Below, one piece after another: positions 27,061 through 37,958 of a DNA stretch of 64,000 nucleotides (its first letter is position 1; every line of letters begins with the position of its first letter). The translations under genes were made by a program, and so were the position numbers. Source of the stretch: Bacillota bacterium. Its GTDB lineage: Bacteria; Bacillota; Clostridia; TANB77; UBA1234. Under the pieces are notes generated by a model. That model was given only the letters and a program-made list of their open reading frames with translations, had not been told where the DNA came from and did no database searches. The stretch spans positions 48,777 through 112,776 of the forward strand of contig JAEEHF010000036.1 of the NCBI GenBank assembly GCA_016280725.1. Direction: 5' to 3'.

Positions 27061-28119
27061 TTACTTAAAAGTTACTTTGCTTCCGTTAGAAAACTCAACA
27101 TCAAATTCATATTTTTCGTTATTTAAGCGATATGAAATTTTCTTAACTGTATCTGTTTTAAAAGGAGCTCCTTCATAATGTTTTGGAAATACAATAATAT
27201 TGTTTTCTTCGTCGATTTCTATATCTTTTTCTCCTGTAGTAAACATATAGTTCTCTTCATTTGACTTTTTTATTCTAAGACCAAACTCATTATCTGGAGA
27301 AGTAGGTTCACCAATGAATAATAAATAACTACCATCTAATGAAGTATACTTGCCTGGTATTTTTTCCTTTACTGATTCTTCTTCAATTGAAAAAGTAAAT
27401 GTTCCACCTGTATTAGTTGAGAATTCTCCATTATTATAAACAAATTCTCTGCTACCAATTGCATAGTTTCCATACAAGAAATCCGGCCCATTTCCTACCC
27501 ACCTGCCTTCTGCTGATACAGGTTTACCATACTCTATCATGAAAGTAATATGTCCCATTATTGGTAAGGTTTCCCTAGTATATTTTTTTAACAAAGCTTT
27601 AAATAAATTATAATCACTTTGCATTTTTTCTTTGTTAGAAAGATACTCAAATTCTCCTTGCTTTGAATCTATACTCTTTACGAAAGTATCAATATAATCG
27701 TAATCATATATAATAATATCTCTAACTTTGCAGCTTTTTGCCTCAATATAACTATCATTATTGTTAAGTGGATATTTAATCGTTTTCTCTGCTTGTGAAA
27801 TTACTTCTTTAATTATGTCATTCATCAAAACAGCAGTTTTTGTATTAGCATCATAATCAACACCTAAACCAGATAAATTAGCAACATTTCTTAAAGGTAA
27901 ATATGTTCTATCATGATATGTAATTGGATACTGAGCTTCTCCAGTAGTTTCATCTTTAAATGTTTGAACCTGTCCATTTAAGCTAACCTTAATTTCAGTA
28001 TTTTGAATTGCTTGAATTGCTTGATTTGCACATACTATTGATACACTACCAATCAAAATACCAGCTACAAATCCACCTATTAGTTTGAAATTACCATTTT
28101 CTTTTTTCATTATTAACAA
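27061..28119 (-). CDS. Secreted protein with copper-amine-oxidase N-terminal-like domain
   Basis: 352 residues. A signal or anchor helix lies at about 9-30 (LIGGFVAGILIGSVSIVCA). Then comes a copper amine oxidase N-terminal-like (stalk) domain (IKVSLNGQVQTFKDETTGEAQ to YHDRTYLPLRNVANLSGLGV), common in surface proteins of Clostridia, where it is not catalytic. The C-terminal half has no motif I recognise. An internal segment (GKYTSLDGSYLLFIGEPTSPDN) looks like a beta-rich ligand domain. Confidence 0.75.
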   Translation of the reverse strand: MLIMKKENGNFKLIGGFVAGILIGSVSIVCANQAIQAIQNTEIKVSLNGQVQTFKDETTGEAQYPITYHDRTYLPLRNVANLSGLGVDYDANTKTAVLMNDIIKEVISQAEKTIKYPLNNNDSYIEAKSCKVRDIIIYDYDYIDTFVKSIDSKQGEFEYLSNKEKMQSDYNLFKALLKKYTRETLPIMGHITFMIEYGKPVSAEGRWVGNGPDFLYGNYAIGSREFVYNNGEFSTNTGGTFTFSIEEESVKEKIPGKYTSLDGSYLLFIGEPTSPDNEFGLRIKKSNEENYMFTTGEKDIEIDEENNIIVFPKHYEGAPFKTDTVKKISYRLNNEKYEFDVEFSNGSKVTFK

Positions 28120-28223
28120 CTCCCCATTTATAATAATTCAAATATTTTGTTCTTGAATGAATCTTAATATAACATTCTTTCTTGTATATTCTTTTAACCG
28201 TCTTTTATTTCATTAGTATTGTT

Positions 28224-30983
28224 TTAAGCATTCTTACCACAGCAATTTTTATATTTCTTACCACTACCACATGGGCATGGATCATTACGTCCAACCTTTT
28301 GAGAAGCTGATTTAACAACTGGTTGAGAACCACCTTGATTATTTGAAGCATTTTGTGCTTCTGCTTGCCTAGCAGCGATTATCCTCTTTATAGTTTCAGT
28401 TGCTCTAGCAAGGTTAGCAGTATTAGTTTGCTCATCAGATACCATAGATTGATGTAAGCAAACTCGAGCTACATTTTCTCTGATATTATCTGACATTTCG
28501 TTAAATATATCATAGCTTTCATTTCTGTATTGAACAATTGGATCTTTTTGTCCATACGCTTGAAGATTAGCACTATCTTTAAGTTGTTCCATAGTCTCCA
28601 AATGTTCCATCCACTTATCATCTACTGAACGAAGAATAACATATCTTTCAAACTTTCTAAAATGATCTACGCCAAACTCATTCTCTTTTTCTTCTAATTT
28701 ATTTAAAGCTAACTCTTTTATTTCAGAAAGTACTTTCTCTTGGTCTGTTTCCTCTACCTTATAATCAATATCAAATGTCTGTTTAACGTAGTTTTCAAAA
28801 GCACTTATACCTTCTTTTGACGCGTCTTCATGTAGGTATGAATATACTGCACTTTGTACTGTATCCGATATCATACTCACTACTGTATCGTGCATATCCT
28901 CACCCTCAAGAACTCTACGTCTTTGAGAATAAATAATCTCTCTTTGACTATTCATTACATCGTCAAATTGTAATACATGTTTACGAGCACTATAATGAAT
29001 AGATTCAATATTCTTTTGAGCTCTTTCAATTGCTTTAGTCAAAAATGCTTGAGTAAGTGGTTGATCTTCTTGAACATTAAGCATTGCAACCATCGATTTC
29101 ATTCTGTCGGAACCGAATAATCTCATAAGGTCATCATCAAGTGAAATATAAAATCTTGATTCACCAATGTCTCCTTGACGTCCACTACGACCTCTAAGCT
29201 GATTATCTATACGTCTCGCCGAGTGTCTTTCAGTACCAATAATCTTAAGACCTCCAGCAGCAATAACTTTTTCTCTATCCTTTGCAACTTCTTTATCTAT
29301 TTCTTTATAAAATTCATGATACTTCTCTCTTGCTTCTAGAACTTCTTCATCTGTAGTTTCATTTAATGAAGCTGCGCTTAAAATTATGTCTTCAGAGTAT
29401 CCAAGCTTACGAAGTTCCTTTTTAGCAAGTGCTTCTGTGTTTCCACCAAGCATAATATCGGTACCACGTCCAGCCATATTAGTAGCAATAGTAACTGTCT
29501 TAAATTGACCTGCTTGAGCAACAATATCGGCTTCTTTTGCATGATACTTAGCGTTTAATACTGTATGAGGAATGCCTTCCTTTTTAAGTAAATCACTTAG
29601 TCTTTCTGACTTATCAACAGTAACAGTACCAACAAGAACGGGTTGTCCTTTTTCGTAACTTTCTTTAATGTCCTCAATTACAGCACGAAGTTTAGCTCTT
29701 TCTGTAAGATAAACAACATCATCATGATCTATTCTAATCATAGGCATGTTTGTTGGTATTTCAACAACATCAAGTTTATAGATTTCTCTAAATTCTTGTT
29801 CTTCTGTCATCGCAGTACCTGTCATACCGCATAACTTGTTGAACATTCTAAAGTAGTTTTGGAATGTGATTGTAGCTAATGTTTTACTTTCATTAGCAAT
29901 TTTAACGCCTTCTTTTGCTTCAATAGCTTGGTGTAGGCCCTCATTGTATCTTCTTCCATACATCAAACGTCCTGTATGTTCATCTACAATTACAACTTGT
30001 TCATCTTCAATAATATAATCAACACCATTATGCATTGTTCCATTAGCTTTTAAGGCGGCATTAATATGATGATATAAAGTAGTGTTATCAATATCCGAAA
30101 GATTTGTTACGCCAAATGCTTCTTCTGCCTTTTTAACACCACGTTGTGTTAAAGTAGCTGTTCTAGCTTTTTCATCTACAATATAATCATATTGTGAATC
30201 ATCTTCACTTTCTTCTTGTTTACTATCTGTTTTTTCAATTACTTTTGCTCTTAACGTTTTAACAAATGAATCCGCTTTTTGATATAAGTCATTTGCTTTA
30301 TCAGCTTGTCCAGAAATAATAAGTGGTGTACGAGCTTCATCAATTAAGATACTATCTATCTCATCGACAATTGCATAGTTTAGTTCTCGTTGAACAAGTT
30401 GCTTCTTACTAACTGCCATGTTATCACGCAAATAGTCAAATCCAAATTCATTGTTTGTTCCATATGTAATATCTGCATTATAAGCTACTTGTCGTTCTTC
30501 TGGCGTTAGATCATGAATTATAATTCCAATTGAAAGTCCAAGGAAATTGTACAATTTCCCCATCTCTTCTCCTTGAGTCTTAGCAAGGAAGTCATTAACT
30601 GTTACAACGTGGACTCCTTTTCCCGTAAGAGCATTTAAATAAACCGGTAGCGATGCGGTAAGTGTTTTTCCTTCACCAGTTTTCATTTCTGCTATTCTTC
30701 CTTGATGTAGGACAATACCACCTATAAGCTGCACATCAAAAGGTCTTTTACCAAATACTCTTTTTGAGCCTTCTCTGACAACGGCAAATGCTTCAACTAG
30801 TATGTCATCTAAAGTTTCTCCCTTTTCTAGTCTTTCCTTGAAATATGGTGTTTTAGCCTGAAGTTCCGAATCAGATAGTTTCTCCATTTCTGGTTCTAGT
30901 GCATTTATACTATCAACATACTTTTGTAAGCGCTTAACTTCTTTACTACTGTAATCTCCAAATATTTTACTAAAAATTCCCAT
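28224..30983 (-). CDS. secA: Preprotein translocase ATPase SecA
   Basis: Motor of the Sec export pathway. 919 residues. Motifs are MKTGEGKTLTASLP (Walker A), VDEIDSILIDEARTPLIISG (DEAD box) and ATNMAGRGTDIMLGG. The C-terminal zinc-binding SEC-C motif is NDPCPCGSGKKYKNCC. The full-length protein has no in-frame CGG despite several out-of-frame ones. It follows the CMP kinase-like gene by 18 bases. Confidence 0.98.
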   Translation of the reverse strand: MGIFSKIFGDYSSKEVKRLQKYVDSINALEPEMEKLSDSELQAKTPYFKERLEKGETLDDILVEAFAVVREGSKRVFGKRPFDVQLIGGIVLHQGRIAEMKTGEGKTLTASLPVYLNALTGKGVHVVTVNDFLAKTQGEEMGKLYNFLGLSIGIIIHDLTPEERQVAYNADITYGTNNEFGFDYLRDNMAVSKKQLVQRELNYAIVDEIDSILIDEARTPLIISGQADKANDLYQKADSFVKTLRAKVIEKTDSKQEESEDDSQYDYIVDEKARTATLTQRGVKKAEEAFGVTNLSDIDNTTLYHHINAALKANGTMHNGVDYIIEDEQVVIVDEHTGRLMYGRRYNEGLHQAIEAKEGVKIANESKTLATITFQNYFRMFNKLCGMTGTAMTEEQEFREIYKLDVVEIPTNMPMIRIDHDDVVYLTERAKLRAVIEDIKESYEKGQPVLVGTVTVDKSERLSDLLKKEGIPHTVLNAKYHAKEADIVAQAGQFKTVTIATNMAGRGTDIMLGGNTEALAKKELRKLGYSEDIILSAASLNETTDEEVLEAREKYHEFYKEIDKEVAKDREKVIAAGGLKIIGTERHSARRIDNQLRGRSGRQGDIGESRFYISLDDDLMRLFGSDRMKSMVAMLNVQEDQPLTQAFLTKAIERAQKNIESIHYSARKHVLQFDDVMNSQREIIYSQRRRVLEGEDMHDTVVSMISDTVQSAVYSYLHEDASKEGISAFENYVKQTFDIDYKVEETDQEKVLSEIKELALNKLEEKENEFGVDHFRKFERYVILRSVDDKWMEHLETMEQLKDSANLQAYGQKDPIVQYRNESYDIFNEMSDNIRENVARVCLHQSMVSDEQTNTANLARATETIKRIIAARQAEAQNASNNQGGSQPVVKSASQKVGRNDPCPCGSGKKYKNCCGKNA

Positions 30984-31000
30984 TATAATCTCCTTATTGT

Positions 31001-31558
31001 TTACTCATTGATCCATTCATTAAATTTATCAATAATAGTATTTTTAACTTCTTCTATTGTCATATTTGTTGTATCTATAACCAAATCATAATTAGACATA
31101 TCATCACGTCTAACATTATATAGATTATAGTATCTTTCATTTTCACCTTTATATCTTTTAATCATATCCTTCTTATATTCTTCAATTGTCAAAAAGTTTT
31201 CTGTGTCTTTTCTATCATCATCCTTATATGCTCTTCTAGCAGCTTCATCTATATCAACTTTAAGATATACTTTAAAAGAAGTCGGAACTGTATACCATCC
31301 AAGTCTTGCATCAATAATAAAATAATCGTTTTCTTCTCCATACTTCTTTGCGAAATCATCAAGTTTAATGTCTATATCCGGGTGTTTTTCTACATAATCT
31401 CCAAATTCAGACACTGACATATTCATATCTTTTGCCATTTGTCTAAACTTTTCACCATTTTTATATATTGAATAACCAAGTTCTTTCACAAGTAACTTTG
31501 TCACAGTAGTTTTGCCAGAAGCCAAGTCACCCGTTAAAGATATTATATGTTTTTTCAT
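31001..31558 (-). CDS. Cytidylate-kinase-like P-loop kinase
   Basis: About 185 residues from MKKHIISLTGDLASGKTT, with the P-loop at GDLASGKTT. A start at 31558 was chosen because AGGAGG lies just upstream. The fold looks like the archaeal-type or AAA_33-like cytidylate kinase family, with an R-rich lid (RRAYKDDDRKD). It occupies the place where gmk normally sits next to yicC and rpoZ, but its sequence is not a guanylate kinase. The substrate cannot be fixed from sequence alone. Confidence 0.75.
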   Translation of the reverse strand: MKKHIISLTGDLASGKTTVTKLLVKELGYSIYKNGEKFRQMAKDMNMSVSEFGDYVEKHPDIDIKLDDFAKKYGEENDYFIIDARLGWYTVPTSFKVYLKVDIDEAARRAYKDDDRKDTENFLTIEEYKKDMIKRYKGENERYYNLYNVRRDDMSNYDLVIDTTNMTIEEVKNTIIDKFNEWINE

Positions 31559-31587
31559 AATACCTCCTAAAAATACATAAAAGAAAA

Positions 31588-31615
31588 GGATTGCCATTTA
31601 TCGCAAGCAATCCTA
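31588..31615 (-). terminator. Hairpin after rpoZ
   Basis: The AGGATTGC stem with its complement and a T-containing tail on the minus strand lies right after the rpoZ stop. Confidence 0.6.
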
Positions 31616-31620
31616 ATAAG

Positions 31621-31812
31621 CTATTTCTTAAAAATGATTTTTCCTTCGTCTACTTCTATAGCTGCACAGGTTACATCCGACTCAACTTTTTCATCTGTAA
31701 GTTTTGGACTACCAAGTGATATTTGTCTTGCTCTTTTAGCAGTTCCTACAACCAAAGAATATTTGTTAGGCACCTTCTTAAGCAAACTTGTCATTGATGG
31801 TTTTACAATCAT
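31621..31812 (-). CDS. rpoZ: RNA polymerase omega subunit
   Basis: 63 residues. The N-terminal part (MIVKPSMTSLLKKVPNKYSLVVGTAKRARQI) has the conserved RYxLV..AaKRARQ pattern of omega, which binds the beta' subunit. It lies downstream of yicC as in other Bacillota. It is short but within the range of the family. Confidence 0.88.
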   Translation of the reverse strand: MIVKPSMTSLLKKVPNKYSLVVGTAKRARQISLGSPKLTDEKVESDVTCAAIEVDEGKIIFKK

Positions 31813-31859
31813 TTATAATACAGCTCCCTTCTATAACAAAAGAATTTAATACTTAAAAA

Positions 31860-32741
31860 CTATTCAATATTTTGAACCTGTTCTCTAATATTCTCTATTT
31901 CATTCTTTGTATCAACAACATGATTTGTTATATCTAAACAATTAGCTTTAGAACCAATTGTATTAATTTCCCTATTCATTTCTTGTAATAAGAAATCAAG
32001 TTTCTTACCGCAAGAATTATTGTCATTACTATTTAAATATTTCTTGAATGTTTCAATATGGGATCTAAGTCTTGTTACTTCTTCACAAATACTTGACTTA
32101 TCCGCATATAAAACAATTTCTGCGCCGAGTCTTGCCTCGTCAATAATATCTTTAACATTAAGTTCTGCAACTCTTGCTTCTAGTTTTGCTTTGTATTCGT
32201 CGGGAAGACTAAGTGATCGTTCTGCCATAAAATCTACATTTGATGAAATACCATCTAGTCTTGCATTTATATCTTTCTTTAAGCTCTCTCCTTCTTTTTC
32301 TCTTGCAGAATTTAAATTTTGAATTGCTATGTTTAATGTGTCGGTAAGTTCTTTCAAATATACTTCTTCGTCAACTTCATCAGATGAAGTAATAACATCT
32401 GGAAGTTTAAGTACTGACGTTGCACTAATATCATTTGCCAAATTATATAAAGAAATTAGTTTTCTCATTTCATCAATATAAGCACCAGCAAGTGCTTCAT
32501 CGACTTTTACATTCTTACTGTTTATATCAAGATTTTCAACATTTATAAATACATCAATTTTACCTCTAGAAACATTCTTAGAGATAATCTGTCTAAGAGA
32601 ATCCTCAAGTGCTATTAAATATCTTGGCATTCTAATAGAAATATCATTATATCTATGATTTACTGTTTTGATGTCAATAGTATATCTTCTAGAATCATTA
32701 GAAAGGATACCACGACCAAAACCTGTCATACTTCTAATCAT
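31860..32741 (-). CDS. YicC family endoribonuclease
   Basis: 293 residues, beginning MIRSMTGFGRG, the signature opening of YicC/YloC. The C-terminal DUF1732 region contains CGKKLDFLLQEMNREINTIGSK, the family hallmark. Related proteins degrade small RNAs. Its usual partner gmk is absent and rpoZ follows directly. Confidence 0.93.
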   Translation of the reverse strand: MIRSMTGFGRGILSNDSRRYTIDIKTVNHRYNDISIRMPRYLIALEDSLRQIISKNVSRGKIDVFINVENLDINSKNVKVDEALAGAYIDEMRKLISLYNLANDISATSVLKLPDVITSSDEVDEEVYLKELTDTLNIAIQNLNSAREKEGESLKKDINARLDGISSNVDFMAERSLSLPDEYKAKLEARVAELNVKDIIDEARLGAEIVLYADKSSICEEVTRLRSHIETFKKYLNSNDNNSCGKKLDFLLQEMNREINTIGSKANCLDITNHVVDTKNEIENIREQVQNIE

Positions 32742-32756
32742 TTTATACCCTTCTTT

Positions 32757-33203
32757 TTATGCTTTTTTCTTTTTTAGTTTTCTAGAATTTGAATTTAAAT
32801 ACGCTGAAACAGTAGCAATTATGGCTCTGCAAACATAGTAAACCAAAACAAATATAAATAAAGCTCTATGGCTTATTGAATGGAACCAATTTGTCGTAAG
32901 TCCAAATGCTTTTGGATAATACCAATAAGTAATAAGTGGACATATAAATGCTAAAATTAAAACTTCACAACCATAAATAATTAATTCTGATTTTTCTTTT
33001 TTGAAAGAATAAATAAAGATACCAACAGAAATTGCTAAAAATACAATTCCAAAAATATTCAAAATAGCTGGCATATTAGGAGCAACATCAAATCTTTTTG
33101 TATAGCAATAATCAACTGCATACAAAAATAGCTCAACTCCAATAAGCATAAGACCAATAATAGATATCTTATCCAATAATTTATTTCTTTCTGTATAGTT
33201 CAT
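32757..33203 (-). CDS. Four-helix integral membrane protein, unknown function
   Basis: 148 residues with about four membrane helices (near 14-32, 42-65, 70-90, 110-135) and a basic C-terminus ending RKLKKKKA. There is no motif I recognise. It is between rsmE and yicC on the same strand. Confidence 0.65.
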   Translation of the reverse strand: MNYTERNKLLDKISIIGLMLIGVELFLYAVDYCYTKRFDVAPNMPAILNIFGIVFLAISVGIFIYSFKKEKSELIIYGCEVLILAFICPLITYWYYPKAFGLTTNWFHSISHRALFIFVLVYYVCRAIIATVSAYLNSNSRKLKKKKA

Positions 33204-33236
33204 TTAAATCTAACCTTTCAAATTAAAAAACATCCA

Positions 33237-33969
33237 CTATAATTCAATTTCATAGGAAATCATTGCTAAAGTAGCAATTGCAGCAGTTTCAGTTCGTAAA
33301 ATTCTATTACCTAATGAAACCACCTTTACATTAGGATGTTTAGTTAACAAATCAATTTCTGTCTCTGAAAATCCACCTTCAGGACCAATAATAATAGCTA
33401 TATTGTTGAAATTTTTATCTTGAATTGCCTCTTTTAGAGTCACAATTCTCTCATTTTCATATAGCAATAATACTATATCATATTTTTCAATATTTTCAAT
33501 GATATTTTGAAAATTAATAGGCTCTAAAACAGTAGGTACAATTTGCCTTCCGAGACTGACTTGAAGCCTCTTTAGCTATTTTATTCCACCTAGATATTTT
33601 ATTATCACTATTCGCTTTAATCTTGGCTATTGAATACTGCATATCTACCGGAACAATGGTATTTACACCTAATTCTGTCGTTTTCTGTATTATGTAATCC
33701 ATTTTATCAAATTTCGGGATTCCTTGATATAAAGTAACCCTGCAATTAAGCTCAGATGGCTTCGAATTTGACTTTTGAACCTCAAATATCGCCCTATTAT
33801 CTTTATATTCAATGAGTTTTGCATCATATTTTTGGGCATCATTATCACAGACATAAACCATCTCATTTTGCTTAATTCTAAGAACATTTTTTATATGATG
33901 ATAATCATCACCATCAATATACACTTTATTTTCATTAAATTGGCTTTTGTTAACATAAAACGTGTTCAT
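33237..33969 (-). CDS. rsmE: 16S rRNA (uracil1498-N3)-methyltransferase, CGG +1 site
   Basis: SPOUT-family methyltransferase of 16S U1498. The first 139 codons end ...WNKIAKEASSQS. Then comes in-frame CGG (33550-33552), and the frame stops soon after. Skipping the C gives S-G-RQIVPTVLEPINFQN, where SGR followed by P is the conserved RsmE motif. The +1 frame continues through the SAM knot (IIGPEGGFSETEIDLL, VSLGNRILRTETAAI) to 33237. The restored length of 243 residues is typical. It follows dnaJ, its usual neighbour. Confidence 0.92.
33549..33552 (-). other. Predicted CGGA recoding site, rsmE
   Basis: The context is CAG TCT CGG AAG. The required reading is CAG TCT (CGGA) AGG CAA, giving Q-S-G-R-Q. 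The glycine is conserved in the RsmE SGR motif, so the amino acid as well as the position is supported. Confidence 0.92.
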
Positions 33970-33988
33970 TTCATGATTACCTCATATT

Positions 33989-35149
33989 CTAAAAATCGAA
34001 AAATCCCTTTTTCTTACTTACATAGCTTGCTTCACCTGAAAGTTCTGCCAATTTTTCAATCAATTGTCTTTGTTCACTTGATACTCTCTTTGGAATATCA
34101 ACAATAACTGTAAAGTTTAGGCTTCCAGTTCCATGTCCATTAACATTTTTGATACCTCTATTTCTTAAAGTAAACACTGTTCCACTTTGAGTTCCAGAAG
34201 GTAAATCATAATCTTCAACGCCTTCTAGCGTGTTAATTTTTATTTTTCCCCCTAATGTTGCCATTGCAAATGAAACATGAACCGTTTCATAAATGTTGTC
34301 TCCTTTTCTTGAGAAAACATTATCCTGGTCGACGTTTACAGTTATATATAAATCGCCTGAAGGGCCTCCACGAAGGCCTGGCTCACCTTCACCTCTAATT
34401 GGAATAACCATACCATTATCTATTCCCGCAGGAATATTAAATGTAACTGTCCTATTCTTTTTAACAAATCCCGTTCCTTTACAATCGGTACAAGGATTAC
34501 TAATAACCTTTCCATTACCAGCGCAGTTCTCACAAACTCTAGTGGTTTGCATTGAACCTAAAATTGTATTTCTAACAGTTCTAATTTGACCTGTACCATT
34601 ACATGCTCTACATGTTTCTGTTGATGTACCAGGTTTAGCACCTGACCCATTACACGTTGTGCATTGCTCTTTTCTAGTAACTTTAACTTGTTTTCTAGTA
34701 CCAGACACTGCTTCTTTAAAAGAAATATTAACAGATACTTTTAAATCATTTCCACGTTGAGGACCATTTCTCTTTTGGCTTCTCGATGATCCGCCTCCAA
34801 AGAAACTGGAGAAAATATCTCCTAAATCGACGTCAAATCCTCCAGGGCCACCAAAACCAGAAAAGCCTGAGAAACCATCAAAGCCAGAGAAACCACTAAA
34901 GTCACTACTGTATCCGTTTGGACCAGAATGGCCAAATTGATCATACATTTTACGCTTCTGAGGGTCTGAAAGAACTTCATATGCTTCATTAACTTCTTTG
35001 AATTTTTTTTCGGCTTCTTCTCTGTTGTCAGGATTTGCATCGGGATGATATTGTTTAGCAAGTTTTCTATATGCTTTCTTCAAATCATCGTCAGAAACCG
35101 TCTTTTCTACACCTAAAACTTCATAGTAATCTCTCTTTGATTCAGCCAT
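33989..35149 (-). CDS. dnaJ: Chaperone DnaJ
   Basis: DnaK co-chaperone, 386 residues. The J domain has the HPD motif (YHPDANPDN, near 35-43). A Gly/Phe-rich linker ([15 protein letters not shown]) is followed by four CxxCxGxG zinc motifs ([32 protein letters not shown]). The gene follows dnaK and precedes rsmE, with no in-frame CGG among six out-of-frame ones. Confidence 0.97.
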   Translation of the reverse strand: MAESKRDYYEVLGVEKTVSDDDLKKAYRKLAKQYHPDANPDNREEAEKKFKEVNEAYEVLSDPQKRKMYDQFGHSGPNGYSSDFSGFSGFDGFSGFSGFGGPGGFDVDLGDIFSSFFGGGSSRSQKRNGPQRGNDLKVSVNISFKEAVSGTRKQVKVTRKEQCTTCNGSGAKPGTSTETCRACNGTGQIRTVRNTILGSMQTTRVCENCAGNGKVISNPCTDCKGTGFVKKNRTVTFNIPAGIDNGMVIPIRGEGEPGLRGGPSGDLYITVNVDQDNVFSRKGDNIYETVHVSFAMATLGGKIKINTLEGVEDYDLPSGTQSGTVFTLRNRGIKNVNGHGTGSLNFTVIVDIPKRVSSEQRQLIEKLAELSGEASYVSKKKGFFDF

Positions 35150-35190
35150 TTTGCGTCCCTTTCCTTTATTATTGTTCGTAAGTATAAGAG

Positions 35191-35251
35191 CGTTTTTGAA
35201 AAATGGGGATGTTTCTCTTTCGCAGAAAGAGAAGCGTACCCTTTTTCGAAA
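35191..35251. repeat. REP-like hairpin between dnaK and dnaJ
   Basis: The outer stem GTTTTTGAAAAA pairs with a matching CCCTTTTTCGAAAC side and the inner stem TTCTCTTT-CGC-AGAAAGAGAA is perfect. The layout (A-run, GGGGA..., ...CCC, T-run) matches the hairpins at 16609-16645 and 42327-42388. Confidence 0.6.
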
Positions 35252-35294
35252 CGCAATTATTTATATTTTTTCATATTGGTACACACTTTTTCTC

Positions 35295-35321
35295 GTACTG
35301 GCGCATATAGTGCGCCAGTAC
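35295..35321. terminator. Strong hairpin after dnaK
   Basis: The perfect 11-bp stem GTACTGGCGCA / TGCGCCAGTAC with a 5-base loop lies just downstream of the dnaK stop. Its tail is not a clear T run, so it may instead stabilise the dnaK transcript end. Confidence 0.65.
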
Positions 35322-35339
35322 AAGTATTTCTTATTAGTA

Positions 35340-37205
<1,866 letters not shown>

Positions 37206-37236
37206 TTATTATTTTTTCTTGTAATTTATTTTTCTT

Positions 37237-37362
37237 TCCTAAAATTCATCAAACGTGACATATTGCTAGGAGCCTAGAACTTTCAAACCGGAGGCGTACG
37301 ATGGTACGTTGAGGATTTGGAAGTTCGTAGCGACAACGCAATATGTTGCGTTTCATGAATTT
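37237..37362. repeat. Imperfect inverted repeat between grpE and dnaK (about 120 bp)
   Basis: The left arm beginning AAAATTCATCAAACG and the right arm, whose complement begins AAAATTCATGAAACG, pair over about 50 bases with mismatches. It directly abuts the grpE stop codon. Possible roles are a MITE-like insertion, a transcript processing site, or an attenuator that sets the dnaK to grpE ratio. The GC-rich interior (ACCGGAGGCGTACGATGGTACG) is unlike the surrounding DNA. Confidence 0.7.
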
Positions 37363-37958
37363 TAATTAGCTACTTTAACCATCGCATGCCTAATAACTCT
37401 TTCACCGCACTTATACCCTTTTCTAAGTTCTTCAACTACTTGTTGTTCTCCATAATCTTCTGACTCAATGTGCATTACTGCATCGTGAACTTCTGGATTA
37501 AATGTTTCACCAACAGTAGGTATTTCTGTACAACCAAGTGATGTCATAATTTCTAGCATTTGTTTTTTAATTAGTGCAATTCCTTCAAGCATTTTTTCAT
37601 CTGCATTTTCGATTGCAAGAGCTCTATCAATGTTATCCAAAACATTAACATACTTTGCAACTGTATCGCCGATTGCTAAGTTGTATATTTCATCTTTTTC
37701 TTTTGATACTCTTTTTTTATAGTTATCAAACTCCGCAGCTGTACGTTGTAAATGCTTATAATACTTGTCGTTTTCTTTTTTTAGTTCTATTATTTCTTGT
37801 TCTAATTCTTCTCTAGACAAGTCTGAAACATCTTGTTCTTCTTGCTCATCTTGTCCTCCTTTTTCCTCTGTATGTTCTTCTTGAACTACGTTTTCAGAAG
37901 TTTCTTCATTTGAATTTTCTAACTCTTTGCTTTCTTCATTCTCGTCGTTCTTTTTCAT
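37362..37958 (-). CDS. grpE: Nucleotide exchange factor GrpE
   Basis: DnaK nucleotide exchange factor, about 198 residues from MKKNDENEESKELENSN. An acidic coiled-coil N-terminus is followed by the conserved FDNYKKRVSKEKDE and a C-terminal beta domain (EVHDAVMHIES, GYKCGERVIRHAMVKVAN). The start at 37958 has GGAGG ten bases upstream and overlaps the hrcA 3' end. The longer ORF start at 38009 has no such site. Confidence 0.94.
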   Translation of the reverse strand: MKKNDENEESKELENSNEETSENVVQEEHTEEKGGQDEQEEQDVSDLSREELEQEIIELKKENDKYYKHLQRTAAEFDNYKKRVSKEKDEIYNLAIGDTVAKYVNVLDNIDRALAIENADEKMLEGIALIKKQMLEIMTSLGCTEIPTVGETFNPEVHDAVMHIESEDYGEQQVVEELRKGYKCGERVIRHAMVKVAN

